DNA of 43,864 bases from Gnetum montanum (GCA_015680685.1 MNCI01012628.1:270318-314181), one strand, 5' to 3'; numbered from the stretch's first letter, positions 1-10,597 are shown. The notes: generated by a model not told the origin, from the letters alone. A program made the numbers and translations.

Positions 1-800
1 CCACATTAGCTTTTTCACTTTTGTGTTTCAACATAAACTTAAATTCTTGTAATTGTGCAACTCACTTCATGTGCTTTGCACTCAACTTCTTTTAAGAGTT
101 TAGAAATTGTAATGCTTTATAGTCCATCATCAAAGTGAACTCCTTGGGCAACAAGTAATGGCTACAATGGTTGATTGCTTGAAGAATAGTGTACAACTCC
201 TTCTCATATATGCTATATTTTTTACTTGACTCATTAAACTTCTCAAAAAAGAAAGTAATAGTCCTATCTTCTTGTGAAAGTATCCCATCAATGATAAGTC
301 CACTTGCATCCACCTCCACTTGGAAAATCTTTTGAAAATTTAGAATTATAAGCATCGGTTCACTGGTAATCTTTACTTTAAACATGTTAAAGACCCCTTG
401 GGCTTTATTATCCCACTTGAAATCTTTATTTTTCTTAAACAAAGAAAGCATAGGTCACAAAATACCACTAAATTTTTTATGAACTATCTATAAAATCTTT
501 TTAAACCAAGAAATGTTCCTACCCTCCCAAGATTCTTAGGAGTTGGATAATCCTTAATTATCTTTATCTTCATAGCTTCCAATTGAATTTGGTTTTTAAA
601 AACTACATTTCACAAATATGTGATTTTTCTCTTAAAGAAATGACTTTTCTTCATATTAATCACCAATTTACCTCCTCCAATTTAAGATACACAATCCTCA
701 AGTGGTTTAATTTCTCTTCCTTTTTAGATCTATACACCAAAATTTTGTTCAAAAATACAATATATGACTTACCAATCAAGTCCTTCAATGTTGTAAAACA
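1..800 (-). pseudogene. Ty3/gypsy RT C-terminus and RNase H remnant
   Basis: Read on the minus strand this is the end of a gypsy reverse transcriptase followed by RNase H. About 790-700 gives an IVFLNKILVYRSK block, matching the IVFLDDILVYS catalytic box with both aspartates changed. Then come the thumb and connection (PTPKNLGRVGTFLGL near 540-500) and RNase H (VEVDASG near 310, EKELYTILQAINHCSHYLLPKEF, then ALQFLNS). The frame breaks between thumb and RNase H. Two stops in the tail replace Gln and Trp (LNS*KKLSAKHMK*VAQLQEF). It runs off the left edge, so integrase would lie outside the window. The motif spelling resembles Tekay/Reina/CRM-type chromoviruses more than the Athila-like copy to its right. 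It abuts that copy's 3' remnant near 800 with no LTR between. Confidence 0.85.
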
Positions 801-1246
801 AAAACAAGAAAAGTTAAAGAAATTTGTAAAACAAAAATGTGCAAAACAAAAACTTAAAAAGGGACTGAGGGCCTCAAATGATTAGCATAGGTGGCCATCT
901 CCCCCATGACTGAATTGAAAGGAGGAGATCCGAAATAATGAGCAAGGTCACCCTCTCTCAAAGGTATTATGTGCATTAACCATTCTAGATTCATGATAAG
1001 GTTTGATCTATTGCACATCGACTAGTATTCTCCTATCGAAGCATTTGCTTGAATTTTTTAGGAGTTTCCAACTTCTCCCAATTGATGTTTTTAGGTTAAG
1101 GGTTGGAAGTTGGTGGCACTCTTGCTCCAGTGCATCTATGCCTTCTACATGGATGCAAGTTGATCCCCCAGTTAGTTCCATGCATGTTGGTGACTTGCTC
1201 TCTTGATTAGCTGTCAACCACTAGGTGTCTTCTTGTTGCGTGGTTG
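801..1246 (-). pseudogene. A1 spacer and remnant of pol tail
   Basis: From 1246 down to about 1008 the minus strand encodes a linker (IDALEQECHQLPTLNL) aligning with IDALEQVHHQLPTLNL in A2 at about 7090-7150. Near 950-860 it reads LAHYFGSPP...MGEMATYANHLRPSVPF, matching A2 at 8545-8640. The roughly 1.3 kb of pol between these points in A2 is absent. Below 860 the sequence is T-rich on the minus strand and matches the start of the A2 3' non-coding region. I infer an internal deletion. Confidence 0.7.
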
Positions 1247-2176
1247 CTACATATAGGCATTTTTGTATGTTAATTTCTTGGGCACACCAGTTGCATGCAA
1301 GCAATGCTGAACATTCTTGTACGTAATCACCCCCTGTATCATTGTATGTGATGCATGGAACTGTCTTCTTCTCGATCTTCCCAAAGTGTTTTCCTTAGAT
1401 ATTTCTAGGGAAAGATCATAGATTCCTAGGCATGCATTTATGGTACTTAGCCATGCCCTTCCCATGATTATTGAAAAGCCCACTTTTTCATTGTTTACTT
1501 GTATCACTAGGAAATCAGCTGGGTATGACCACCCACACACAGTGGTAACGATGTCCTCCACCAGTCCCAAGGGAACAGTGATGGACTAGTCAGCTAGCTC
1601 TAAGTGAATATTGCTCTTCTTTAGTGGAGGCAGATTCCAGGCTTTATACATCTCTTGTGATATTAAGTTGACTCCGGAACCTAAGTCCAGAAGAGCTTTA
1701 CATGGTTCATTCCCAGCAACTTGGAGATAGATTAAAGGACTTCCAGGATTAGAGAATTTTTTGGGAAGATGGCCCTCCTTAATCCAATCAATCGCGACAT
1801 GTGTTAACATAACCGTGTGTGTTGAGTTCTATTTTTGGTTTGAAGGGAGCTCTGAAGCCTTATTTTATGGAGAATCGTTTAAAGGCTTAACCGCTTGTGG
1901 TTGTAAGAGCTTGGTTGGGCTGTTGGTTTTGAAGAAAGATCTTCTCTTTATACAGTTGTTAGAACTAGTAGTGAGTTGAAGGTTTATAGCTCTTGTAGCA
2001 TTGCATTGCGGTGGTTGAGTGGGGAGTTCCCCTTGCATTGCTGGAGTGGATGGTAATGGAGCTATCGGTGTGAGAGTTGCGGATGGATTTAGAGGATGGT
2101 ATGTATGTGATGTGTCTCCCCTAGGAGAAGGAGTCCTATAATACTCCCAAGCTTGGTAGTGACGTTGTGGTGTCAC
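1247..2176 (-). pseudogene. Gag-protease linker and retropepsin of A1
   Basis: A Pro/Gln-rich linker (about 2176-1860) leads into a retropepsin-type aspartic protease, which matures Gag-Pol. The active site is ALLDLGSGVNLIS (near 1690-1655), the D-L-G form typical of Athila protease rather than D-T/S-G. The flap region follows (GLVEDIVTTVCGWSYPADFLVIQ) and then the C-terminal IIMGRAWLSTINACLG, equivalent to the ILGRPFL motif. Stops interrupt the frame near 1865, about 1830 and 1585. Copy A2 carries the same protein on the opposite strand with near-identical wording (KAWNLPPLKKSNIHLEL in both). Confidence 0.85.
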
Positions 2177-4377
2177 ATGACCAACAGAGTCACGTGGAGA
2201 GATTGGCTGCTACACGTAGTAGCCATATGGATCTGGTTTCCTGTAAGGGTATTTTTTCCTTGGTAGTGGAATCCCCAATGACTGTGGGCATTTCCACTGT
2301 TGGTGTTGCTCAATAGGTTGTGGTAGAGTTCTACTTGGATAATACATTAAGGGTTGGTGGAACTACCTTGGGTTACCTTAGGGATAAGGTAACCGTTGAG
2401 GTGCTTTCCCTTTGTTAAGTCATGGGTTAAGTGCATACACCCTAGACTCTTGCAGATGTGAGATTACTGGGTAGCATCCCTTAGGATGGTCGTATTGGCA
2501 TATCTCACATCCACCATCATTTTTCGTATCATAATCCACAACCTCTTCAGTGATAGCCATTTTACCCTTAGCTTTGTTACATGCATTTTCCAAATCTCTC
2601 TTTTTCTTGTTGTCATAGTCACTACCTCGCTCCTTAGACTCCTCTACAATTTTAAGAATGGTTTCAAATCTACTATCTAGGGAGTCTCACATTTGATCTA
2701 CCTTTGCTAACACTTCTGTTGTTAATTTTTGGAGTGGCAAGGTTTTCTATTCACCGTCTCTTCGAGTGATGACTCTTCCTCCTCCTCACAGAATCTCACT
2801 CCCCTTTTTCAGAGGGAAGGATCGTAGTTGTACTCTTCTACACTTTCTCTCTTATGTAGCTCCCCTTCTTCCTTAGCTACTTGCTCCAACAATCTATGAA
2901 CCTGATGGTACCTAAGCTCTGATAATCTCCCTTGGGCATACGTTCCAAAGGTTCTCTTGGTTTCATGCCTAAGTCCATCTACAAGATGGCATAGTTGATC
3001 CTACTGCAAGTAACCATGGCCCAGGCAACAATGTAGCAGTGCATAATATTGATCCATGGTAGCATCCAAGGGTTCATGACTTCCTTGCTTCCATTCTTGG
3101 ATTTTCTTTCATAGGTTGGACATCCGGAAGTACATTTGATACTTATCATTAAACAGTTCTAGCATCGTACTCCACCTTCGAATGGATTCCAATTCTAAGA
3201 ACCAGTACTAGCTTTCTGCTTCTTTTACTAGTGTCCTTGGGAACAACTTTAGCTTTTTCCATTCGTTCTTGATGTTCTACAAGGCACATGCATCCTGAAA
3301 TGCTTGTAAGTGGTTTTGAGGATCAACGTTGTATCCCCCCTCAAATCGTGGGATATTATTCATGTCTAACCTCTTGATCCTGCTATCTTTTTGGTGCCTT
3401 GTGGGAATTCTTTCAGCCTCCATGATGTCTAACATGCTTTGGGTTGCAAGTAGGGGTTCTTCATGGTCATTTCTTTCATAGCATTTGTAATGTCTACGTG
3501 GTTCCCTACTCTTCCTTCTTCCATGTCGTGATTCTCTAGAATTCCCTCATCCTCATTCCTGACTCTCTTGTCAAGGTTTCTTACTTTGCTTACCCTTATC
3601 CTCACAGTTAGGTTCTTTATGACTGCATCCTGATACTAAATGAGAGGGTGAATGTGATGATGAAGATGAAGAAGAAGAAGAACCATCACCATGACGATGT
3701 TTCCTACCTTCTCTTTGATGGTCCTGATCCCGATCGTGATGATGATCAAAATGTCCATCCTTATCATGTGTTTGTATTCCCTTGTTGAACACTTGGTGTT
3801 CATGGGAATTAGAACTAGGGTTGTGAATCATGGAGTAAAGGTTTTGATACACCACCTCCTCACCATTGTTAGGAGGGGGAACATTGTTTTGTGGAGAACC
3901 TATTGAAATAGCTTCATCACCCTCAATTTTGCTAAAGATGGGTGAAGCGTTATGGGGTCCTTTACCCTTCAAAGATGTGTGGTAACTCTCCTATCGTAAG
4001 TCTCGTTGATGTTGCGCTTTCATGGGATGGTAGTCCCTTGTGTCATAATCACATGCAACATACTCTATGTAAAATTGTGATATGCCTATTCGTGCAAGAG
4101 CACAAAGAAGCATGTTGGGCATTGCTCGGTCTGCAGGCAACACTATGTTACCCTCCAAGTCTCTCCAACACAGTTGTTCATCTTGATGGAGAATAAAGGT
4201 AAAGTCAGGTATATACTCATCATGATAAATATATACCACGTGGAATTGTGGAGGAACTGGTGGATTTTGGTTATGTGTGTTGTGCCTCCGACTGTCTCTA
4301 GTGTTGTTCCTAGGTGGTGAAGTGTTTTTGTGTGAAGAAGAAGACATTTTTGTCTTTTTCGGTGTGCTAATTACCAT
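2177..4377 (-). pseudogene. Gag polyprotein of A1
   Basis: One frame runs from the ATG at 4377 with several nonsense codons. The first part (to about 3990) is a basic Ser/Asn/His-rich N-terminus. After a single TAG it continues into a low-complexity stretch about 3780-3640 with HDKDGHFDHHHDRDQDHQ and a run of nine serines. The capsid-like retrotransposon gag domain follows (about 3340-2880): YNVDPQNHLQAFQDACALQN, KLKLFPRTLVKEAES, LFNDKYQMYF, KKIQEWKQGSHEPLD and DQLCHLVDGLRHETKRTFGTYAQGRLSEL. The same domain is present in A2 and A3. A zinc-knuckle-like CxxC-YDHPKG-C stretch lies near 2510-2460. The ATG lies about 100 nt past the PBS, a usual leader length. Confidence 0.8.
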
Positions 4378-4474
4378 TGTCTTATTTTCCTTTTGATCAA
4401 CCCTAAGGGTTCATTCTAGCATCCCAACAATATGAATGATCTCCTATGTTCTATGTAGCGCACAAACAACTAAG

Positions 4475-4492
4475 TCCCCAGCAACGACGCCA
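4475..4492 (-). promoter_or_regulatory. Primer-binding site of A1 (tRNA-Asp type)
   Basis: The minus strand reads TGGCGTCGTTGCTGGGGA one base after the LTR end. It differs at two positions from TGGCGCCGTTGCCGGGGA, the complement of the plant tRNA-Asp 3' end used by Athila and other gypsy elements. Both changes are C to T. Confidence 0.85.
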
Positions 4493-4493
4493 A

Positions 4494-5256
4494 TGATGAG
4501 TGGCGAGGTACCCCTACACTCAACCATACGAATACGACCATCTCACGCACAATTCGGTCAAACTCCAAGGGCTAAGTGCTTATGCACCTTAATGCAACAC
4601 TTAAGGTTAATCAATTGTTGTCTTCCCAAGCTTACTTGTATTGTCACAGTTGTATGGTTAAGTAAGCTTGAGGTATGTGATTTTTATATCTTTTATCTTT
4701 TTAATGTCTTATGCTAATAAGGGAAGGTGAAGAGAACTAAGTAACTAACTTTCATTAACTATTCACTAACTAAGTTCTCATTGTCCTAGCACCAATATCT
4801 ATTCCCACTTGCTGCACACACCTTGAACCAGTGCAACGCTATTGGGATTACCAAACGCTACTCGTTACTGGGTTACCAAGCGTTACACACATGCTCAAAG
4901 CGGTCGTACTAAATGCACTTAACTAGGAGAGCCAAGGGTTGAGAGAGATTGATTATCTAGGAAAGCATTTAAAAATTTAACAATAATTAAATCCTATTTA
5001 TCTTAGTCCATATGCTGCAAGGTTTATTAGAAAGTTCATCTTTATTGTTGTACACAAATGTGTGCTCAGGTACAATTTTCTCAAATGAAGATCTGTTCAC
5101 TTTAAGACTCCTACTACGGGCACATGGAAATTATTCTAACTCTGGAATGGTAAAACTACTATAGTTTGGCTATGGTCTAAGTCTAAGTGCCTAGAACAGG
5201 GAAAGTCGCCTCTTATTTATAGATGTTGTATCAGGCCACAATATCATGGCTCATCA
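4494..5256 (-). repeat. 5' LTR of A1 (763 bp)
   Basis: On the minus strand it begins TGATGAG (5256-5250) and ends CTCATCA (4500-4494), a perfect 7-bp terminal inverted repeat, with the PBS immediately inside. R-U5 shares wording with the LTRs at 10498, 20826 and about 21981: a GTAGTAGGAGTC block after the TATA box and a terminal GGGGTACCTCGCCACTCATCA-like end. U3 is unusually short, about 35 bp from the TG end to the TATA box. Confidence 0.85.
5214..5221 (-). promoter_or_regulatory. TATA box of A1 LTR
   Basis: TATAAATA on the minus strand, 35 bp inside the LTR start. The same octamer occurs in the other A-family LTRs at 10590, 20946 and 22157, each followed by related leader sequence. Confidence 0.65.
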
Positions 5257-5891
5257 GGGATCAACTGTGCCATCTGGTAGATGGGCTTAGGCATGAAACT
5301 AGAAGAACCCTTGGGACTTATGCCCAAGGAAGACTATCAAAGCTTAGGTCCCATCAAATTCAAAGACTATTGTAGCAAGTTGCTAAGGAAGAAGGTGAGC
5401 TACGGAAGAGAGAAAGTGTGGAAGAGTATAACCAAGATCCTTCCCTTCAGAAGAGGGGAGTAAGATTTTGGGAGGATGAAGAAGAGTCACCACTTGAAGA
5501 GATGATGAATAAGAAAACTTTGTCTATCCAAAAGATGACATCAAAATTTTTGGCAAAGGTAGACCAAATGTGGAATTCCTTAGACAATAGATTTCAAACT
5601 ATTCTTAAAATAACAGTGGAGTCTAGAGAGAAAGGTAATGAGAAAAGAAAAAAGAAAGAGGTTGAACATGCACATAGCAAGGGTAAGGGCAAAGTTTCCA
5701 TCATTGAAGAGGTTGTGGATTCAGAAACAGACAATGATAGTGGATGTGAGATATGTCAATATGACCATCCTAAGGGATGTTGCCCTATAATCTTACATCT
5801 GCAGGAGTCTGGGGTGTATGGACTCAACCCAAAATTAAATAAAAGGCAAACACTCCAAAGGTTATCTTATCCTCAAGTCAACCCAAGGTAG
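5257..5891 (+). pseudogene. C-terminal part of A2 Gag
   Basis: The frame starting GAT CAA CTG at 5259 reads DQLCHLVDGLRHETRRTLGTYAQGRLSKL, then a stop (RLL*QVAKEEGE near 5375), then EEYNQDPSLQKRGVRFWEDEEE and an acidic, lysine-rich stretch (KRKKKEVEHAHSKGKGKVS). It ends in a zinc-knuckle-like CEICQYDHPKGCCPI near 5748-5790. It aligns with A1 gag on the opposite strand. The N-terminal half is absent because the A1 LTR cuts it at 5256. Confidence 0.8.
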
Positions 5892-6905
5892 TTCCACCAA
5901 CCCTTAACATATTATCCCAGTGGAACTCCACCACAACTGATTGAGCAATATCAACAGTGTAAACATCGACAATCATGGGGAATGCCACCACCAACTGACC
6001 CATATGGATATTATGTGTAGCAACCAATCTCTCCACATGACTCTACTGGTCACATCACTCCTCAACCTCACTACCAAGCTCATGAATATTATGGAACTCC
6101 CTCTTTTAGAGGTGATATTTCACAAGCATATCATCCTTCTCATTCAGCTGCATCTCTTCCACCAATAGCTCCACTACCACCTGCTCCAGCTATGCAAGGT
6201 GAAATCCCTACCCAGCAGCAACAACATAATGCCACAAGGGCTGTTAACTCTCAACCTACTATTGGTTCCATGAAGAAAAGACCTTTCTTTAGAACCAACA
6301 AACCAACCAAGCCCTTGCAATCACACGTAGCTGATTCCTTAGATGCCTTAGTATCAATCAAAACTTTGGAGTCTCCTTCAACTCAACCACCACACTCAAC
6401 ACATATGGTCATGCTAACACATGCCATCACTGATTGGATCAAAGCTATCCACCTTTCCAGAAAATTCTCTGATTTTCGGAGTCCTTTGATATACTTACAA
6501 ATCACTAGAAATGCACCATGCAAGGCTCTTTTGGATTTAGGTTCCGATGTCAACTTGATTTCTGAAGAAATGTACAAGGCCTGGAACCTACCTCCATTGA
6601 AAAAGAGTAACATCCATCTAGAGTTGGTTGACCAATCCATCACTGTCCCATTGGGACTGGTGGAAGACATTGTTACCACTATTTGTGGGTGGTCATACCT
6701 AGTTGACTTCCTAGTGATTCAGGTAAATAATGGTAAGGGGGACTTCCCAATCATAATGGGAAGAGCATGGCTTAGCACCATCAATGCATGCCTAGGAATC
6801 CATGATTTTTCCCTAGAAATATCAAAGGAAAATACATTCAGAAAGATCAAGAAGAAGAAAGTTTCATGCATCACATACAATGACACAGAGTGTAATTGCG
6901 TGTAG
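5892..6905 (+). pseudogene. A2 gag-protease linker and aspartic protease
   Basis: Continues the gag frame after a TAG at 5889; another TAG lies at about 6018. A Pro/Gln/Tyr-rich linker leads to an open stretch of 237 codons (6192-6905) holding the retropepsin: ALLDLGSDVNLIS near 6523-6560, GLVEDIVTTICGWSY, and IIMGRAWLSTINACLG near 6753-6800. The D-L-G active site is the Athila form. The protease part has no stop, so this is the best preserved Athila-like domain in the window. It ends with a Lys-rich tail. Confidence 0.85.
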
Positions 6906-7228
6906 AGGTCATGGTTTGTGCAAAGTTTAACATTGCTTGCATGAAATCAATCTGCACAAGTGATTAACATACAAAGATGCCTGTATGCAGCAACCACACA
7001 ACAAGAAGGCACCTAGTGGCTGATAGCTAATCAAGAAAGCAATTCACTCATATGCATAAACCCAACTACGGGTTTGACTTGTGCTTACATCAATAGCATA
7101 GATGCATTAGAGCAAGTCCACCACCAACTTCCAACTCTTAACCTTGAAAAAATGTCAACTAGGGAAAATTGGAAATCCTTGAGAAATTTAAATAGGAGCC
7201 CCTCAAGCTGAAACCATTACCCACCGGT
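6906..7228 (+). other. A2 protease-RT spacer
   Basis: Short linker with several stops. It encodes the IDALEQVHHQLPTLNL segment near 7095-7145 that is also in A1. No independent gene is visible. Confidence 0.6.
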
Positions 7229-8160
7229 ATGGAATACATGTTCCTTAAAAATGGAAAACCAGTAATTATCAACGCTAAGCTTGCTCCTCAACAGAAAGAA
7301 GAACTACTGAAGGTAATCAATAGATGGTCAAAAGCCTTCACTTGGTCATATCCTGAATTAACTAGAATAGATCTTAGAATATGCCAAAATAGGATTTACA
7401 CCAACCCCTCCATGAAGCCTCGAAGATAACTGCAGAAGCATTTGAATCCAAAGCTAAAGCAAGTAGTCAAGGAAGAAATCGAATAGCTTCTCAAGGCTGG
7501 GTTTGTATACCCCATTGCTGATAGTGAATAGGTTAGCCCCTTAGTTATTGTGCCTAAAAAGGGAGGAAAATGGAGGGTGTGCATAGATTTTAGGCTATTG
7601 AATATGGAAACATTCAAAGATCACTTTCCATTACCATTTGTTAACCAAGTCTTAGACACCATCACAGGGCATCGCTACTATAGTTTTCTGGATGGATATA
7701 GTAGATATAATCAAATACAAATAGCCTAAAAAGACTAAGCCAAGACTACATTCACCAGTCTTTGGGGAACATTTGTATACAAATAGATGTCATTTGGCTT
7801 GTGCAATGCTCCTGCAACATTTCAATGACTATTTCTAAGCATCCTCCAATAGCAGATAGGAAATGGTGTAGAAGTTTTTATGGACGATTTCTCCACCTAT
7901 GGAGCAAACTTTGATCAAGCCTTGGACCGATTGGAGCAAGTGTTAAAAGGATGTGTAGAAATCAATTTGAAGCTCAACTGATAAAAAAGCCATTTAATGG
8001 TCGTAGTACTAGGACACAAAATCTCACACACAAGGATAGAGGTAGACCCCGAGAAAATCAAAGTTATCCAAGGAATTACTCGTCAACTAGAAATTGTCAA
8101 AGATATTTGATCATTTCTTGGACATACTAGCTACCTTCGTATACTATCCATGGCAAGTGA
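7229..8160 (+). pseudogene. A2 reverse transcriptase (Athila lineage)
   Basis: One frame with about ten stops. It starts KYMFLKNGKPVIINAKLAPQQKEELL. It then reads LLKAGFVYPIADSE, VSPLVIVPKKGGKWRVCIDF, DHFPLPFVNQVLDTITGHRYYSFLDGYS (first catalytic Asp in FLDGYS, near 7690), FGLCNAPATFQ and EVFMDDFSTYG with the catalytic Asp pair at 7883-7888. LGHKIS and IEVDPEKIKVIQGI follow. The VFMDDFS.YG...D.L..LE.VL.C.E.NL spelling is an Athila signature. Catalytic residues are kept but stops such as KPRR*, EEIE* and DSE* disable it. It ends after FLGHTSYL where the RNase H domain should begin. Confidence 0.88.
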
Positions 8161-8249
8161 CCTCAACCTTAACCTTAATCTAGCATAGAAACAATGGTTA
8201 GTAACCCTTCACTTGCTAGATGAAAACTGACTAGTTTCCCTATCATCTA

Positions 8250-8607
8250 ATGAGTGGCACAAGGCATTCAATAAACAACGTCATGACCTAAGGATTAGGA
8301 AAGTTAAATATCAACCAAGAGATAAGGTTCTCTACAGGAATCCCACACATGTACCACAACGTACTAAATTTCAAACATTGTGGAAAGGACCTTATATTAT
8401 TTATGTAACTTTTCCTTCAGGGGCCATGATAATATACAAACTTGAGAGCCCAGATAAGAAACTGTTCGTCAACGTACAACAAACCAAACCTTTCCATGAG
8501 CTTAGCATAGCCAGTACACATGCTACCTCTATTGATGGACAACCTTGCTCACTATTTTGGGTCTCCTCCTTCCCCCTTAGTCATGGGAGAGATGGCCATC
8601 TATGCTA
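8250..8607 (+). pseudogene. A2 integrase C-terminal domain
   Basis: Same frame as RT. NEWHKAFNKQRHDLRIRKVKYQPRDKVL is followed by TKFQTLWKGPYIIYVTFPSGAMIIYKLESPDKK, the GPF/Y module of gypsy integrase C-termini (F-x-x-x-W-x-GPY). The catalytic core and zinc-binding domain are absent. The open part from 8378 encodes 76 residues, ending shortly after a segment shared with A1 (LAHYFGSPP in another frame). Confidence 0.75.
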
Positions 8608-10043
8608 ACCATTCTAGGCCCTCAGTTCTTTTTGAATTTTTGTTTTACACATTCTTTCAAATTTTCTTATTTTTTTTTTTACACCATCATTCATATTTTT
8701 ACTATTTCTTTGTTTTCTTGATTACTTTTATTCGTCATCCAATAAGTGCTCATAATGGTGGATTGAATTATATCATATTAATTTCTAATTTTTGGTTTTT
8801 ACCTTGGAATTATAATGCTGATATTAAGGTATCGTTCTTTTGGTAAAACAGGAAATGAGTCCACATCGTCCACTCATCCATACAACTCTATGGTGTCCTT
8901 TGGCATGGAACTGTATAGTCCCTTTTTTCTAAGTATACTTTTAATGAATTGGTGGTTGGGTACTTTTCAAACCAAGGAAAGACTTAAAGGATGAAAAGGG
9001 CATGACTTCAAGGGGATTCAATGCATTTGTGTTGGCCATTCTCTTAGGTGCTTGGATGCTTTTTCTTGGATTTTCTACCATTCTGACATTGTTCAAAAAT
9101 TAGGAAGCTGAGTGAATAAAAATAAATCTTTGCATGGTGTGGTTCTCATGCAAAAAAAAAAACAACAACAACAACATGGAAATTAAAAGCACACACCTTA
9201 GACCAAATAAAAGGGCTACAAGTACTAGTTATGGAACTAGAAATACATGTTACCCATGCCTGAAGGTTCCCTCTAACTAACGCCCTTTCTCACTTTCTAC
9301 TTCTCCATCTCGCTCTCCTTGGAATGGTGGTGACTCTTTGTGGAAGCATTTTTGTTACTTCAAGTGGATGGATTAGTCAAGTGTGTTGATGCGAGGTCAC
9401 TGGATGTGGTTTGTTTGAGCCTGGATTTGGGATGAGTTCTACTCAGTCACATTAACCATAAAGTACACAAGGGGCTTTACACAACCTTGTTTTTGGGATT
9501 CCATTCCATTCTCTCCTTTCCATCTTTCTTCCCATTTTCCACCTCATTTCCGATTTTATCATTAGTCTATTCTAGGTTGATGCATTGTTTTTCTTTGGTG
9601 AATTCTTGTGGGTAAGTTTTTAAATCTTGCTTCCAAATGACATTCCTAGAGCCTATGGACTCTTTGGTTTGTGGGTTTGTTAGGGCATAAAAGGCATGAG
9701 CCTACTTTGGGGAGGATCCACTAGCATTCCTTTTTGGTGAAATTGTTAAGTTCTTTTCCTTAACCATTTCCTGCAATTAATCATCTCTTATTTCATCCAC
9801 ATCCATGACATCTATTTTAATGGCATTGCCATTGTTATTTTTTCCCATCTTTCTTGTTCCTCATATTTTTTCATCTTATAGTTACTAGAGGTTTACTCTT
9901 AGTCATGGGGGCCCTGGCTCAAATTTTTCATTTTTCTCCATTTTACTAATTGCCTAACCCCTACACCTGGGTAGTTGCCAATGATAAATCTCTAAACCAA
10001 TTTCTACCATAACCACAACTTAGCCAATGCACTTCATATCGAG
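8608..10043 (+). other. A2 post-pol region
   Basis: Mostly T-rich, with a homopolymer T stretch near 8670 and an A-run followed by CAA repeats at 9150-9175. No convincing coding frame. Three blocks recur in A3: around 8990-9020 (GACTTCAAGGGGATT versus 25430), around 9255 (CCATGCCTGAAGG versus 42975) and around 9680-9720 (TTTGGGGAGGATCCACT versus 43475). The collinearity shows it is the family's own 3' region. A small hairpin, TTTGCATG...CATGCAAA, lies near 9130-9155. Confidence 0.6.
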
Positions 10044-10108
10044 GTAAGGTATCAATTGCATTGTGGATTATCTATCCTTGCTTATTTGTGACTATGTTGT
10101 GTGTGTAG
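10044..10108 (+). other. Candidate leader intron before an Athila third ORF (A2)
   Basis: GAG|GTAAGGTATC at 10044 and GTGTGTAG|ATG ending at 10108 look like splice sites placing an ATG directly at the exon start. A3 has the same arrangement at about 43748-43809 before an ATG. Athila elements carry an env-like ORF after pol, and splicing of such ORFs has been proposed. Here the frame opened by the ATG at 10109 (79 codons) has no feature I recognise. At 65 bp the intron is short for a plant. Confidence 0.35.
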
Positions 10109-10510
10109 ATGGTGATCATACAAACAATGTACTTGGCTTGGAGGAAGCACTCAGGATGGATTGAAACTGGAGTGTTTACGAAAGGAGCAAGTCTGGTGGC
10201 ATGGCTATGGATAAACAACGGAAGGCACAATCTTGGCATTAGCGGCAACATGCTTCATCTTCTTTCTCTTTCTTTCTCTTCAAGCTACCAAATAAGGCTT
10301 GGATGTCATTTATGCACAAGTGTTCACCACAATGGCCATGAACACTAATGTTGTAATATGCTTATTGATCCGTTCACTGGGCACATTGAGTCTGTCATCC
10401 CATTCCACCGTCAATTGTCAATTAATCAATAATCCCATACCTTCCCAATATTTTGTAAAGAACTCAAGGACAAGTTTTCATTTAGTCGTGAGGGTATGAT
10501 GAGTGCGGTT

Positions 10511-10548
10511 ACTCTAATAATTAGAGTGGTTACTCTAATTATTAGAGT
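10511..10548 (+). repeat. Twin 17-bp palindromes in A2 U3
   Basis: ACTCTAATAATTAGAGT (10511-10527) and ACTCTAATTATTAGAGT (10532-10548), separated by GGTT. Each is a perfect palindrome around one base and each is the exact reverse complement of the other. The period is 21 bp. A decayed third half-unit (ATTATTAGAGC) follows after another GGTT. They lie 40-80 bp upstream of the TATA box. Confidence 0.9.
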
Positions 10549-10589
10549 GGTTATTATTAGAGCAGTTATTCCTAGGTTACTCCTGGGCC

Positions 10590-10597
10590 TATAAATA
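10590..10597 (+). promoter_or_regulatory. TATA box of chimeric LTR
   Basis: TATAAATA at the position conserved in the A-family LTRs. The B segment begins about 125 bp downstream, so the chimeric transcript would start in A-type and continue in B-type sequence. Confidence 0.6.

Larger units (their letters stand above)
801..5256 (-). mobile_element. Athila-like LTR retrotransposon copy A1, internally deleted
   Basis: In minus-strand order: LTR (5256-4494), PBS (4492-4475), gag (4377-about 2200), protease (2176-1247), a spacer, and a short piece homologous to the end of pol in copy A2. RT, RNase H and integrase are missing; the sequence jumps near 1005 from the spacer after protease to a LAHYFGSPP segment that in A2 follows the integrase tail. 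No 3' LTR is in the window. Athila placement is inferred from the DLG protease active site, the tRNA-Asp-like PBS and the RT of related copy A2. The LTR edge at 5256 cuts the gag of A2, so A1 probably inserted into A2. The target-site candidate is GGGAT at 5257-5261, but its partner lies off the left edge. Confidence 0.8.
5257..10497 (+). mobile_element. Athila-like copy A2, 5' truncated
   Basis: Plus-strand element without its 5' LTR, PBS or first half of gag; it begins abruptly where the A1 LTR ends. Order: gag C-terminal half, protease, RT, integrase C-terminus, long non-coding region, then the A-type start of a chimeric LTR at 10498. RNase H and the integrase catalytic core are missing between about 8160 and 8250. 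With A1 it makes an inverted arrangement of related gag-protease sequence around a 763-bp LTR. Confidence 0.8.

Noticed and set aside
583-885. Plus-strand open frame of 100 codons
   Set aside because: It is the complement of the RT remnant on the minus strand (FLNKILVYRSK block); AT-rich with no motif.
8520-8846. Plus-strand frame of 108 codons after the integrase tail
   Set aside because: The first part matches A1 (LAHYFGSPP) but the rest is T-rich and Phe-rich; a non-coding tail is more likely.
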